Assembly (NCBI GenBank): GCA_003151515.1
Contig: PLXS01000002.1
Coordinates: 94,524-158,523, forward strand
Direction: 5' to 3'
From: Opitutaceae bacterium
GTDB taxonomy: Bacteria; Verrucomicrobiota; Verrucomicrobiia; Opitutales; Opitutaceae
Length of the DNA: 64,000 nt
A model generated the notes under the pieces. That model saw only the letters and a program-made list of their open reading frames with translations. It ran no database searches and was not told where the DNA came from. The translations under genes and the position numbers were made by a program. This document shows positions 8,864-18,172 of this stretch, one piece after another (the first letter of the stretch is position 1; every line of letters starts with the position of its first letter).

Positions 8864-10007
8864 ATGATATCCCCCGAGACCCTCAACCAGATAGAGAACA
8901 TCAAGAAGCGCGCGGGCCACCTGTGGAGGTTTCTTTGACGTCGACCAGAAGCGCCGCGAGATAGAGGCGCTCGAGTCCCAGATGGGGGAGCCGGGGTTCT
9001 GGGACAGCAACGAGCGGGCCCAGAAGCACATCGCCAAGCTCAACGGGCTGAAAAAGATGGTGCTCCCGGTGATCGCGTTCAAGGGCAAGGTCGACGACAC
9101 CGACGTCATGCTGGAGCTTGTGCGGGCGTCGGACGCGCCCCAGAGGGATGCGCACGAGGCCGAGCTCGTGCATGCCGTCTCGGCGATGGGGGAGGAGCTC
9201 GACAAGCTCGAGATCGCTTCGTTCCTGACGGGCCAGTTCGACCGCAACAACGCCATCCTCTCGATCCAGGCGGGCGCCGGGGGAACCGAATCGTGCGACT
9301 GGGCCGACATGCTGTTTCGCATGTACAACCGCTGGGCGGAGCGGCGGGGCTTCGGGGTCGAGGTCCAGGACGTCCAGGCGGGCGACCAGGCCGGCATCAC
9401 CAAGGCCACGCTCCTGCTCAAGGGGGAGAACGCCTACGGGTACGCTAAGGCGGAGCGCGGCGTCCACCGCCTGGTGCGCATTAGCCCGTTCGACTCCAAC
9501 AAGAGGAGGCACACGTCGTTCTGCGCCGTGGACGTCATCGCCGAGATCAACGAGGACATCGCGATCGAGATTCCCGAGAGCGAAATCCGCGTCGACGTCT
9601 ACCGTTCCTCGGGAAAGGGCGGGCAGGGGGTCAACACGACGGACTCCGCGGTGCGCATCACGCACATCCCGACCGGGATCGTCGTCGTGTGCCAGAACGA
9701 ACGATCCCAGATCAAGAACCGGGCGAGCGCGATGAGCGTGCTCAAGGCGCGCCTCTACGAGAAGCGGCTCGATGAGCAGAGGAGCGAAATGGAGCGCTTC
9801 TACGGGGAGAAGGGCGAGATAGGATGGGGGAGCCAGATCCGCAGCTATGTGCTCCAGCCCTACCAGATGGTGAAGGACCTGCGCACGGGCTACAGCACGA
9901 GCGACACCCAGGGCGTCCTCGACGGGGAGCTCGACAAGTTCATCACGGCGTGGCTGCGCGCCGGCAGCCCGAGGCAGCGAAACAAGGACATCCAGATCGA
10001 CGACTGA
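8864..10007 (+). CDS. prfB: Peptide chain release factor 2, expressed through programmed +1 frameshift
   Basis: Class-I release factor that recognises UGA/UAA and triggers peptidyl-tRNA hydrolysis. The product is 380 aa: 24 codons from ATG 8864 to CTT 8933-8935, then an in-frame TGA at 8936-8938 bypassed by +1 slippage into the frame that continues [14 protein letters not shown]. The stop-codon recognition tripeptide SPF is in [11 protein letters not shown], and the GGQ catalytic motif is at residues 252-254. GGQ is followed by Gly-Val-Asn rather than the common His-Val-Asn. The downstream gene starts 1 bp after the stop, so they are probably co-transcribed. Confidence 0.95.
8925..8938 (+). 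promoter_or_regulatory. prfB +1 recoding site (SD-like GGAGG, slippery CTT, TGA)
   Basis: The sequence GGAGG TTT CTT TGA C is arranged as in other bacterial prfB genes. A Shine-Dalgarno-like stimulator lies three nucleotides before a CUU codon that is followed by a UGA read poorly when RF2 is scarce. It autoregulates RF2: low RF2 allows slippage of the CUU-bound tRNA to UUU and continued translation. Confidence 0.92.
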
Positions 10008-10008
10008 A

Positions 10009-11412
10009 ATGCCCGCTGTCGCGCACGACACCCTTAGGGCCGCCTTCGCGGCCCAGCCCCTCTTCGAGGACAAGACGTGGCGGCTCGCCCCCGAGGCGTG
10101 GCCCATCCTGCCCGCGCAGGCCAGGGAGCTCGAGGCCATCGGGGCGGCCTGCCTCGAGTTCCACCAGGCGCTCGAGGCCCTCTATCTTCGCTCGGTTTCG
10201 GGAAGGAACCTGCTGCGCAACAAGGCGCTTGTCGCGCCGTGGGTCGCGGAGTACCTGGAGCGCGGCAAGCCGCCCGCGCTGGTCGCGCACGCCCGCGACC
10301 CGAGGACCCGCGGCGCGTTCCCGACGGTGCTGCGCCCGGACCTGCTGCTGACCGAGCACGGGTTCGTGATGACCGAGCTCGACTCGGTGCCGGGCGGGAT
10401 AGGCCTCACGGCGTTTCTGAACCGCCTCTACGGCGCGGGCCCCGGAATCGTCGGGGCCGACGACGCGATGCTCAAGAACTTCCACGCCTCGCTCGCGGGC
10501 CTGCGGCCCGACATCCGCAATCCGCTGGTCTCTATTGTCGTCAGCGAGGAGGCCGCGACCTACCGGCCCGAGATGGAGTGGCTGGCGCACCAGCTGCAGA
10601 TCGCCGGCCACAGGGTCTTCTGCATGAGGCCGCAGGACCTGTTCCCCCTTGGCGGGGCCCTGTTCTTCAACGTCGATGGCAACCCCGAGAAGATCGACGT
10701 CATCTACCGGTTCTTCGAGCTTTTCGACCTGCCGAGCATAGCGAGCGCCCCCTACATCTTCGAGGCCTGGGAGTCCGGCGACGTCGCGATCGCCCCTCCC
10801 ATGCGCACGTTCCAGGAGGAGAAGCTCGCCTTCGCCCTGTTCCACCACCATCTGCTCCAGGAGTACTGGGAGGAGGCGCTGGGCGCCGCTTCGCTGAAGG
10901 CGCTGCGCGCGCTCATACCGCCAACCTGGGTCATGGATCCCGCGCCCCTTCCCCCCGGGGCGGTGATCGACGGCCCCAAGGCGGGGGGGCGCGCTCTCGG
11001 GGACTGGCGCGACCTGGCCTACGCCTCGCAGAAGGAGCGCGACCTCATCATAAAGATCAGCGGATTCCACGAGACCGCATGGGGGGCCAGGAGCGTCGTC
11101 CTGGGCAGCGACTGCTCGCGCGAGGACTGGCAGAAGGGCGTGGAGCGCGCCCTTGAGCTCGCCCAGACGAACCTGCACGTGCTGCAGGCCTACCGGAAGC
11201 CTAAGCGCGTTCGCCATGCGCTCTACGGCCAGAGCGCGCCCCATGAGGCGCGCGAGGCCGACGGCCGCCTGCGCCTCTGCCCGTACTACTTCGTCGTCGA
11301 GGGCGGGGCGAGGCTTTCGGGCGCCCTGGCGACGTTCTGCCCCCCGGACAAGAAGATCATCCACGGGATGCAGGACGCAGCCCTGCTTCCCGTGCGAATC
11401 CTGCCGGCCTAG
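10009..11412 (+). CDS. Conserved protein of unknown function, possibly ATP-grasp-like
   Basis: 467 aa, cytosolic by composition, no signal peptide or membrane helix. I do not recognise a named family. The block TELDSVPGGIGLTAFLN (residues ~123-139), the DVIYRFFELFDLPS segment (~227-240) and the downstream FQEEKLAFALFHHH recall permuted ATP-grasp ligases of the glutathionylspermidine-synthase/DUF404-407 type; this is a resemblance by eye, not a proof. The Cys-containing C-terminus LRLCPYYFVVEGG is distinctive. It begins 1 bp after prfB stops, so it is probably translated from the same mRNA. No substrate can be proposed. Confidence 0.55.
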   Translation: MPAVAHDTLRAAFAAQPLFEDKTWRLAPEAWPILPAQARELEAIGAACLEFHQALEALYLRSVSGRNLLRNKALVAPWVAEYLERGKPPALVAHARDPRTRGAFPTVLRPDLLLTEHGFVMTELDSVPGGIGLTAFLNRLYGAGPGIVGADDAMLKNFHASLAGLRPDIRNPLVSIVVSEEAATYRPEMEWLAHQLQIAGHRVFCMRPQDLFPLGGALFFNVDGNPEKIDVIYRFFELFDLPSIASAPYIFEAWESGDVAIAPPMRTFQEEKLAFALFHHHLLQEYWEEALGAASLKALRALIPPTWVMDPAPLPPGAVIDGPKAGGRALGDWRDLAYASQKERDLIIKISGFHETAWGARSVVLGSDCSREDWQKGVERALELAQTNLHVLQAYRKPKRVRHALYGQSAPHEAREADGRLRLCPYYFVVEGGARLSGALATFCPPDKKIIHGMQDAALLPVRILPA

Positions 11413-11418
11413 CCCCGA

Positions 11419-12231
11419 TCAGCTCTTGGGGGCCTGGGCCTGGAGGTCGGCCAGCCGCTTCTCGATGTCGTTCTCCTTGTCTACGAGGCCCTGCCCGATC
11501 TTCTTGCGGTCGCTGCTGCCGACTATGCTCAGGTTCGCCGCATCCTTGACGACATCCGCGGGGAGCGTGAGCAGACGCGTCACGATCCCATGGTCATCGA
11601 GCGAAGTCAGGTAGAGCGCCGTCAGCTCGTGGTTCAGCTTTAGCGCGTCATCCGCCGCGGCGAGGGTCGCCTGCAGGTTGTTGTTGAGCTTCTGGTTGCG
11701 GGCCATCTCGGAGGTAAGTGCCGTGCCGACCTGGTCGGAGATCCGCTGGCTGTACTTCTCGATCGATTCGCGGGTGAGATTCTGGTCCTTGGACATCTCG
11801 GTGAGGATAGGGGAAATCTTCATCACCATGCGCGAGGAGACCTTGTCGACCTGCTCGTTCTGCATCCTCTCGGCCTCCTCTGGGCTCTTCGGCAGGGGGT
11901 TGTAGGGCTGAACCTTCTTCGCGATCGCCTCGGCAAGGGCGTCCATCCTCTCGCCGTTGAGCTTCTGCAGCTCCTCGTCCGTACGGAACATGTCGGCCTC
12001 GCGCTTTGAAATGGCGTCCTTGAGCAGCTTGTTGGTCGCCTCGATGGTCCGCCTGTTCTCGTCCTGGGCGGCCTTAAGCGCCTCGTTCTGCTCGCGAAGC
12101 GGGACCAGCTGTGCCTCCTCCGCCGCCTTCATCTCAGCAACCGTCTGCGTATGAACCCAGAACGCCGCCCCGGATATCAGGACAGCCGTCAGAATGATCG
12201 CGGGTAACTGTTCTTTGAGTTTTTGCCACAT
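11419..12231 (-). CDS. Membrane-anchored coiled-coil protein of unknown function
   Basis: 270 aa from the ATG at 12229-12231 (MWQKLKEQLPAI). One N-terminal membrane helix (IILTAVLISGAAFWV, ~residues 12-27) acts as an anchor. It is followed by a long polar, Gln/Glu/Lys/Ala-rich coiled coil to about residue 130, a Pro-containing break (VQPYNPLPKSPEEAERMQ), and further helices. The in-frame extension to 12357 would put 42 unrelated residues before the anchor and would overlap the divergent gene's start, so the shorter form is preferred. No enzyme motif is visible; a structural or tethering role is plausible. It is convergent with the 10009 gene, 6 bp away. Confidence 0.68.
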   Translation of the reverse strand: MWQKLKEQLPAIILTAVLISGAAFWVHTQTVAEMKAAEEAQLVPLREQNEALKAAQDENRRTIEATNKLLKDAISKREADMFRTDEELQKLNGERMDALAEAIAKKVQPYNPLPKSPEEAERMQNEQVDKVSSRMVMKISPILTEMSKDQNLTRESIEKYSQRISDQVGTALTSEMARNQKLNNNLQATLAAADDALKLNHELTALYLTSLDDHGIVTRLLTLPADVVKDAANLSIVGSSDRKKIGQGLVDKENDIEKRLADLQAQAPKS

Positions 12232-12356
12232 AATGGGGAGGGGTAATCGATTTTGCTGTTTGCTGAACGCTAACCACGAAAGGCATGCAATTGCAATGCC
12301 ATGCTTGACTCGGCTTTTACGGTTGTTTTCGGCCGCCCGGAAATCACGTTGGCGCA

Positions 12357-12680
12357 ATGAGCCTCAACCGCACCGAGCAGGCCATTTACGATTACATGGG
12401 GCGCCATCCCGAGGAGAGACAGTACATCCATGATAAGGTTCGCGCCCTTGCGGCCGGCGCGGAGGACACGCCAAAGGCGGTGTCGCGCATTGATGCCGAG
12501 CTCTGGCGCTATTGCGAGGAGCGCAGCAGTGTGGTGCCGGCCTTGAGGGAGGCTGCCAGGCTGTATGGCATTCGCCGCACCAGCATGAAGAACCTCGCGG
12601 AGTTCCTAATCCGTCTATGGATCGATCCCAGGCCCAAGAAACCGCCGAATAAGGCTGAACGACAGAATCTTAATGATTAG
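12357..12680 (+). CDS. Small conserved hypothetical protein
   Basis: 107 aa, charged and predicted all-helical (SLNRTEQAIYDYMGRHPEER at the start, KKPPNKAERQNLND at the end). No membrane segment, signal peptide or metal motif is visible. I do not recognise the family. Base composition matches its neighbours, and a strong hairpin lies downstream at 12831-12863. The gene diverges from the coiled-coil protein gene across a 125-bp AT-richer spacer that contains the imperfect palindrome GGCATGCAATTGCAATGCC, a possible shared operator. Confidence 0.6.
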   Translation: MSLNRTEQAIYDYMGRHPEERQYIHDKVRALAAGAEDTPKAVSRIDAELWRYCEERSSVVPALREAARLYGIRRTSMKNLAEFLIRLWIDPRPKKPPNKAERQNLND

Positions 12681-12830
12681 CAAGACATTCATGGTTAATG
12701 ACATGAGTATTAATCCGAGCTCTGATGCAACGATTCGCGCAAAGGATCGTCTTGCCGAATGTGGATCAGACGGGTCCGGTGCAACCGGCACCCGCCAAGT
12801 ATAGGGTACTACAGGGTCAGTTAGCATGGT

Positions 12831-12863
12831 AAACGGGCCGCCTCGGGTAAGGGCGGCCCGTTT
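12831..12863. terminator. Bidirectional hairpin terminator between convergent genes
   Basis: A perfect 12-bp stem, AAACGGGCCGCC (12831-12842) and GGCGGCCCGTTT (12852-12863), encloses a 9-nt loop. The A-run at the base of one arm and the T-run at the other allow function on both strands. It lies between the 3' ends of the small hypothetical gene (+) and cysI (-), where a terminator is expected. Confidence 0.82.
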
Positions 12864-12897
12864 CATTTCCCCGATTTGAAACCCGACGAGCCGACGC

Positions 12898-14634
12898 TCA
12901 GAGTTCGTCAAACAGACCCAGGGCCGTCTTGTCGTGGAAATCGGCGGGCCCCTTTGGGGGGGTGACGATCCCAGCGCGGATTACAAAATCCCCAAATCGT
13001 TCGCCAGAAAGTCTTTCAGAGGCATAACGGCGCAGGAGCGGGCGAACAAGGGGGAGGATCTCCGCCGCGTCCACAGACACCCGATAGAGGGTGTTCATGC
13101 GCGTTCCATTGAAGGCCGCCCCGAGGTACACGTTGTACTTGCCGGGCGCCTTGCCGACAAAGCCGATCTCGGCGAGATAGGGGCGGCCGCAGCCGTTCGG
13201 GCAGCCGGTCATGCGGATCACGATGGCGTCTTCGCGCAGGCCCGCGGCCTCGATCTCGGCGTCGAGCTGGGTGACGAGCTCAGGCAGGTAGCGCTCGCTT
13301 TCGGCCAGGGCGAGCCCGCATGTGGGAAGCGCCACGCACGCCATCGAGTTGAGCCGGAGGCCCGTCGCGCCGCGCGCGGTGTCCAGAGAATGCTCGCGAA
13401 GGAGAGCCTCGATCCTCGGCCTGTCGGCGGATGCGACGCTAGCGACGATCAGGTGCTGGTTCGGTGTCAGCCGGAAATCCCCCTTGTGGACCCTCGCGAT
13501 CTCCCGGATGGCCGCCTTCGTCTCGCCCTTAACCCGGCCGTTCTCGATGAAGAGCGTGAAGTGGTGGTCGCCGTTCGGGCCCTCCGTCCATCCGTAGCGG
13601 TCTCCCGTGTCCGTGAACTCGAACCGGCGCGGGGACGCGAGCTCCCATCCGAGGCGCCGCTCAAGCTCCTCGCGTATCCATACCGGGCCGCGGTCGGCGA
13701 CGGTGTACTTGAAGCGGGCGTGCTTTCTCTCGGTGCGGTCGCCGTAGTCTCGCTGGATGGTCACGATCTTCTCGGCGACGTCGACCACCTGGTCCGGCCG
13801 GCAGAAGCCGAGGACGTCCGCGAGGCGCGGGTAGGTTTCCACCTGGTTGTGGGTCATCCCCATTCCACCGCCCGCGGTCACGTCGAATCCGAGCAGCCTG
13901 CCGTCGTCGCCGGCGATCGCGATGAAGCCCAGGTCGTGCGCAAAGACGTCGACGTCGTTGCTCGGGGGGACGGCGAAGACGACCTTGAACTTCCTTGGGA
14001 GGTAGGTCTTGCCGTACAGCGGCTCCTCGTCCTCTTCGGGATCGGCCCCGGCCACCAGCCGGTCCTCGACCCAGAGCTCGTGGTACGCCCGCGTCTTCGG
14101 CAGCAGGCGCTCCGCCACGGCGCGCGCGATCGAGAGCATCTCGGCGTGCAGGTGCGAGAGGTGGGGGTTGGGGTTGCACATCACGTTTCGGTTCACGTCT
14201 CCGCAGGCCGCCAGGGTGTCAAGGAGGGCCCTGTTCACCTCGCGGATCGCCGGGCGAAGCTTCCCCTTGAGGACGCCGTGGAGCTGGAACGACTGGCGGT
14301 TCGTGATCTTGAGCGTCCCGTTTGCGTGGGTGTCCGCGATCGCGTCCATGGCGAGCCACTGCGCGGGTGTGCACACGCCCCCGGGAACCCGGATGCGCGC
14401 CATGAAGATGTAGGCCTTCTCCCTCTTCTCCCGGCGCCGCTCCGCCCGCAGGTCGCGGTCGTCCTGGGCGTAGACGCCGTGGAACTTTGTCAGCTGGGCG
14501 CTCTCCTCCGTGATGGTGCCGGACGACTCGTCCTCGAGGTCGCGCAGGATGTTCCCGCGCAGGTAGCGGCTGTCCGCCTTTATCTGCTCGTTCTTGTGGA
14601 GCGGTCTCGGCGCAGCCGTCAGGGGGTCGCTCAT
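12898..14634 (-). CDS. cysI: Sulfite reductase hemoprotein (siroheme/4Fe-4S)
   Basis: Six-electron reduction of sulfite to sulfide, the last inorganic step of assimilatory sulfate reduction. The 578-aa product has the two-fold nitrite/sulfite reductase ferredoxin-like architecture. The cluster ligands are Cys433 and Cys439 (CVALPTCGLA) and Cys478 and Cys482 (TGCPNGCGRP), the last presumably bridging to siroheme. The start was set to the ATG at 14632-14634 because its ATGA overlaps the TGA of cbiX, a coupling repeated through this operon. No cysJ flavoprotein gene is nearby, so the electron donor (ferredoxin or a distant flavoprotein) is unresolved. Confidence 0.94.
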   Translation of the reverse strand: MSDPLTAAPRPLHKNEQIKADSRYLRGNILRDLEDESSGTITEESAQLTKFHGVYAQDDRDLRAERRREKREKAYIFMARIRVPGGVCTPAQWLAMDAIADTHANGTLKITNRQSFQLHGVLKGKLRPAIREVNRALLDTLAACGDVNRNVMCNPNPHLSHLHAEMLSIARAVAERLLPKTRAYHELWVEDRLVAGADPEEDEEPLYGKTYLPRKFKVVFAVPPSNDVDVFAHDLGFIAIAGDDGRLLGFDVTAGGGMGMTHNQVETYPRLADVLGFCRPDQVVDVAEKIVTIQRDYGDRTERKHARFKYTVADRGPVWIREELERRLGWELASPRRFEFTDTGDRYGWTEGPNGDHHFTLFIENGRVKGETKAAIREIARVHKGDFRLTPNQHLIVASVASADRPRIEALLREHSLDTARGATGLRLNSMACVALPTCGLALAESERYLPELVTQLDAEIEAAGLREDAIVIRMTGCPNGCGRPYLAEIGFVGKAPGKYNVYLGAAFNGTRMNTLYRVSVDAAEILPLVRPLLRRYASERLSGERFGDFVIRAGIVTPPKGPADFHDKTALGLFDEL

Positions 14635-15446
14635 GGGCCTGTCTCCACGCAAAGGGCCCGTTGCAGCGCCCGCGCCAGGAATTCGGCGGCCGCGGGATGC
14701 GCCCCGACGAGCCTGGCGAAGCGGCAGCGCAGCCGCGGCGAGTGCGCCTGCGCCTCGCGGGCGATCCGCGCGAGGTCCCCGCCGGGGCCGGCATGCCGGC
14801 CGGGCGACAGGAAGAGGGGCGCGATGACCACGTCGCCCGCGTTGAACCCGGGGTCGCGCAGCGCCTCGGCGAGGAGCGGCCGGTTGAACGAATAGCCTTC
14901 CCCCTCAGGCGACTCCATCGACGCGGCCAGGACCGGGCCGATCTCCGCTCCGAGCGCCGAGCGGACGGCGCCGGCCACGCGGTCCCGGATCCGCGCCGGC
15001 GCGCGCGACGGCCCGCCGTGGTCGACCACGATGACAGACGGCCTTTGCAGCGCCGCCGCAGCCTCGCGCACGAGGTCCGACACGATCTCATCGAGCACGC
15101 AGCCCCCGTCCAGGCCGTCGGTGATGGCGCATTGGAACGGCCCGACCGATGCCTGCAGGGCGTCCAGGTCCGCCCGAAGGCTCGAGCCGATTGCGCCGCC
15201 CGGCGATATGAAGTAGGGAACGATCACGAACTGCGTCTCGCCGGCCGCCGCGTGGCCCCGCACCCACGGATCGAGGATGCGCGCCGGCGCGCCGGCAAGC
15301 CCGCCCTGGGCAATCCTGTTGCTGTGCCTCCACGAAACGGCCTCGACCTCGACGCCCGCGATGGCGCCAGTCGCTGCGGCTGCGGCCCGCAGGGCCTCAT
15401 GCGCGGCGGGCTCGAGCGAGCCGTTGTCCACCAGGGCAATTCTCAT
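14631..15446 (-). CDS. CbiX/SirB-type sirohydrochlorin chelatase, two-lobed with one degenerate half
   Basis: Inserts Fe2+ into sirohydrochlorin to give siroheme for CysI; this role is inferred from family and position between cobA and cysI. The 271-aa protein is a tandem of two CbiX-like lobes. The C-terminal lobe keeps the active-site elements (VVDHGGPSRA and PLFLSPGRHAGPGGDLARIA). The N-terminal lobe has lost both histidines (VDNGSLEP instead of a GHGS-like motif, and FISPGGAIGSSLRADL instead of a G-x-H motif), so it is probably structural. It is translationally coupled by ATGA overlaps at both ends. Confidence 0.85.
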   Translation of the reverse strand: MRIALVDNGSLEPAAHEALRAAAAATGAIAGVEVEAVSWRHSNRIAQGGLAGAPARILDPWVRGHAAAGETQFVIVPYFISPGGAIGSSLRADLDALQASVGPFQCAITDGLDGGCVLDEIVSDLVREAAAALQRPSVIVVDHGGPSRAPARIRDRVAGAVRSALGAEIGPVLAASMESPEGEGYSFNRPLLAEALRDPGFNAGDVVIAPLFLSPGRHAGPGGDLARIAREAQAHSPRLRCRFARLVGAHPAAAEFLARALQRALCVETGP

Positions 15447-16216
15447 CGCGCAACCTCCGACAGGCGCGCCGGGTCGAACCAGGCGAGCTTCTCGGAAAAT
15501 GCGGCGACTTCGCCGATGATGACCATCGCCGGGGCCTCGACGCCCTTGGAGGCGGCGAGCGCGGCGATTGTCCCAAGCGTCCCCAGGACGGTGCGGTGGC
15601 CCTCGGTGGTGGCGGACTGCACAATGGCCGCCGGTGTGCCGGCGGCCAGCCCTGCCTGCTCCAGGCGCCGGGTTATCGTCGGAAGGTTTCTAACGCCCAT
15701 GTAGATGCAGAGCGTTCCCTTGAGCTTGGCATAGTCCTCCCAGCGCACGGAGGTGCCGGGCTTCGAGGGATCCTCGTGGCCCGTGAGAAGAATGACCGAA
15801 GAGCTGTGGGCGCGATGGGTGAGGGGAATGCCCGCGTAGGCGGCGGCGGCCAGGGCCGACGTGACGCCCGGCACGATCTCGTACGGTATCCCCGCGGCCC
15901 GCAGGGCCGTCGCCTCCTCGCCGCCGCGCCCGAAGATGAAAGGGTCCCCTCCCTTAAGGCGCACGACGGTCTTTCCCTCGAGCGCCAGGCGCACGAGCGT
16001 CTCCTCGATCTCCTCCTGGGGGTGGCAAAAGCCGCCCCCCTTCTTGCCCGCGAACACGAGTTCGCAGCGGGGTCCCGCGAGCTCGAGGGTCTCCCGGGAG
16101 ACGAGGCTGTCGTAGACAATGGCATCGGCCTCGGCCAGCAGGCGCCGGCCCTTGACCGTCAGCAGATCCGGATCCCCCGGACCCGCACCCACAAGGTAGA
16201 CCGTGCCGCAGGTCAT
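15443..16216 (-). CDS. cobA: Uroporphyrinogen-III C-methyltransferase (SUMT)
   Basis: SAM-dependent bis-methylation of uroporphyrinogen III to precorrin-2, the branch point to siroheme (and B12). 257 aa. The N-terminus [17 protein letters not shown] and the [18 protein letters not shown] motif are signature elements of SUMT. The start is the ATG whose ATGA overlaps the cysNC stop. Only the methyltransferase module is present; the NAD-dependent precorrin-2 dehydrogenase part of CysG is absent here and must be encoded elsewhere. Its place between cysNC and cbiX dedicates it to supplying siroheme for sulfite reductase. Confidence 0.95.
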   Translation of the reverse strand: MTCGTVYLVGAGPGDPDLLTVKGRRLLAEADAIVYDSLVSRETLELAGPRCELVFAGKKGGGFCHPQEEIEETLVRLALEGKTVVRLKGGDPFIFGRGGEEATALRAAGIPYEIVPGVTSALAAAAYAGIPLTHRAHSSSVILLTGHEDPSKPGTSVRWEDYAKLKGTLCIYMGVRNLPTITRRLEQAGLAAGTPAAIVQSATTEGHRTVLGTLGTIAALAASKGVEAPAMVIIGEVAAFSEKLAWFDPARLSEVAR

Positions 16217-18165
16217 ATGTTGGCTCCGGAGTCGGACTGGTCGTCGGGCAGGGAGAGATCGATGGCGAGCTTCGCCAGCCTTTCGATGGCTTCGTGGGCG
16301 GGCTCCCGGTCGGTCCTCACCTCGATGTCTGGGGCGAGCGGCGCCTCGTAGGGGGCGTCCACGCCCGTGAAATTGGGGATCCTCCCCTCCCGGGCCTTCT
16401 TGTAGAGCTGCTTCGGGTCGCGGCCCTCGCAGACGGACAGCGGGGCGTTCACGTAGACCTCGGCATAGGGCACGCCTCTCTCCTTCGCGCGCTCCGCCGC
16501 CATGGCGCGGTCCGCGCGGTAGGGCGAAATGAACGCGGCGATGACGACAACGCCCGCCTCCGCCAGGTGGATCGCAAGCTCGGTTGCGCGCCTGATGTTC
16601 TCGCTGCGGTCGTCGGGGGTGAACCCGAGGTTCTTGCTTAGGCCCGTGCGCAGGACGTCGCCGTCGAGGACCATGGCGAGCACGCCCGAGCCCAGGAGGC
16701 GCGCCTCGAGGCCCTTGGCGAGCGTCGACTTTCCCGCCCCCGAAAGCCCGGTCATCCACACGATGCACCCGCGGTGGCCCAGGATCGCGGCGCGGCTTGC
16801 CGCCGGGCCCTCGCTTGTGCCGGCCTGCTCCTCGACGAGCGCGTCGATAACGCCCCCGCCGCCGATGCGACGGTCGCGCATGAGCACGAAACGCCCCAGG
16901 GCCGGGATCCGCCCCGCGGCATCGAAGGCGATCGCCCTGCGGACCCGGAGGCGGACCTCGGCCACCTCGTGGACATTCACCTCGCCGCCCGTGCCCGATC
17001 CGCCCTCGAGCGTGACTGCGTCCAGCTTGCGATGAATGCCGATCACCCGCGCCTCGGCCCTCTGGGTGCCGATCCTCAGGGGGATGAGCTCCCCGATCCT
17101 CAGGGGTGTTTTGTGAATCCAGAAGACGCGCGCGGTGAAGATGCGACCCTCAACAGGCTTGTCGCCAGGGTCGGAGCCGATCTGCCCCCGCTCCACGAAC
17201 AGCTCGTCCTCGAGCGTGACGGCGACCGAGCTCCCCGCGCCGACGGGCCCTTGCGCCCGGGCAGCCAACTCGGGCCAGGTCTCAATGGACTTGACGCGGC
17301 TGCGCTTGCCGCCCGGGACGAATTCCACGGGGTCCCCCACGGACACGCTTCCCGACTCCACGAGGCCGGCGACTATCCGGCGGGTGTCGAAGCGATAGAC
17401 GTCCTGCACCACCATGCGCAGGGGGCCGCCGGTGGCCGGCGGGCTTGACCTGAATCCCCCGAGCGCCTCGAGGAGGGCGGGCCCGGTGTACCAGGGCATC
17501 CGCGCGCTTCGCCTGAGGAGCCCCTCCCCGAGCTTCGCCGATATCGGGACAAAGTGCGCGGGCTCCACGCCCAGCCTGGACAGGTATTCGCCGAGCTCGG
17601 CCCGGATCCCGTCGAACACCTCGCGCCGGTAGTCGACGAGGTCCATCTTGTTCACGGCGACCAGGATCTGGCGCAGGCCGAGAAGGGAGAGCAGGAAGCA
17701 GTGCCTGCGGCTCTGCTCGCGCAGGCCCTCCAGCGCGTCCACAAGGAGCACGGCGGCGTCGGCGCTCGCGGCGCCCGTGATCATGTTCTTAAGGAACTCC
17801 TTGTGGCCGGGCGCGTCGATTATCGTGAAGACCCGGCTGGCGGTGCGGAAGGGCACGCGGGTCGTGTCCATCGTGATGTTCTGGGCCTGCTCCTCGAGGA
17901 GCGCGTCCAGGAGGAACGCGTACTCGAACTCCATGCCCTCGGCCTTGCACGCCGCCTCGATGCGCTCGGCCTTGCCCTCCTCGACGGAGTTCGTGTCGAA
18001 GAGGAGCCTGCCTATGAGCGTCGACTTGCCGTGGTCTACGTGCCCGACGACGACCAGGTCCAGGTGGTCCTGCGGGGCGGGCTTGGCGGGAGCGGCGGGC
18101 TGCGCCGCAGGCGCCGCCTGCGCCTCGGGGGCCGGCCGGGGGGTCGTGGGGGAAAGGGTGCTCAT
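16213..18165 (-). CDS. cysNC: Bifunctional sulfate adenylyltransferase subunit 1 / adenylylsulfate kinase
   Basis: A 650-aa fusion. The N-terminal ~460 residues are the EF-Tu-like GTPase subunit of ATP sulfurylase, with GHVDHGKST (P-loop, 41-49), DAPGHKEF (117-124) and NKMD (172-175). The C-terminal ~185 residues are APS kinase ([33 protein letters not shown]), which phosphorylates APS to PAPS. A ~30-residue Ala/Pro-rich N-terminal extension precedes the GTPase. It works with CysD, encoded 7 bp upstream, to activate sulfate. The kinase activity agrees with the PAPS-type reductase CysH in the same operon. It ends in an ATGA overlap with cobA. Confidence 0.95.
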   Translation of the reverse strand: MSTLSPTTPRPAPEAQAAPAAQPAAPAKPAPQDHLDLVVVGHVDHGKSTLIGRLLFDTNSVEEGKAERIEAACKAEGMEFEYAFLLDALLEEQAQNITMDTTRVPFRTASRVFTIIDAPGHKEFLKNMITGAASADAAVLLVDALEGLREQSRRHCFLLSLLGLRQILVAVNKMDLVDYRREVFDGIRAELGEYLSRLGVEPAHFVPISAKLGEGLLRRSARMPWYTGPALLEALGGFRSSPPATGGPLRMVVQDVYRFDTRRIVAGLVESGSVSVGDPVEFVPGGKRSRVKSIETWPELAARAQGPVGAGSSVAVTLEDELFVERGQIGSDPGDKPVEGRIFTARVFWIHKTPLRIGELIPLRIGTQRAEARVIGIHRKLDAVTLEGGSGTGGEVNVHEVAEVRLRVRRAIAFDAAGRIPALGRFVLMRDRRIGGGGVIDALVEEQAGTSEGPAASRAAILGHRGCIVWMTGLSGAGKSTLAKGLEARLLGSGVLAMVLDGDVLRTGLSKNLGFTPDDRSENIRRATELAIHLAEAGVVVIAAFISPYRADRAMAAERAKERGVPYAEVYVNAPLSVCEGRDPKQLYKKAREGRIPNFTGVDAPYEAPLAPDIEVRTDREPAHEAIERLAKLAIDLSLPDDQSDSGANI

Positions 18166-18172
18166 CGGTGAT

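Noticed and set aside
12934..14895. A 653-codon open frame on the plus strand, antisense to cysI and cbiX
   Set aside because: GC-rich coding DNA leaves long open antisense frames. The translation is low-complexity (Arg/Val/Asp/Gly) and matches no family, whereas the minus-strand frames encode complete CysI and CbiX.
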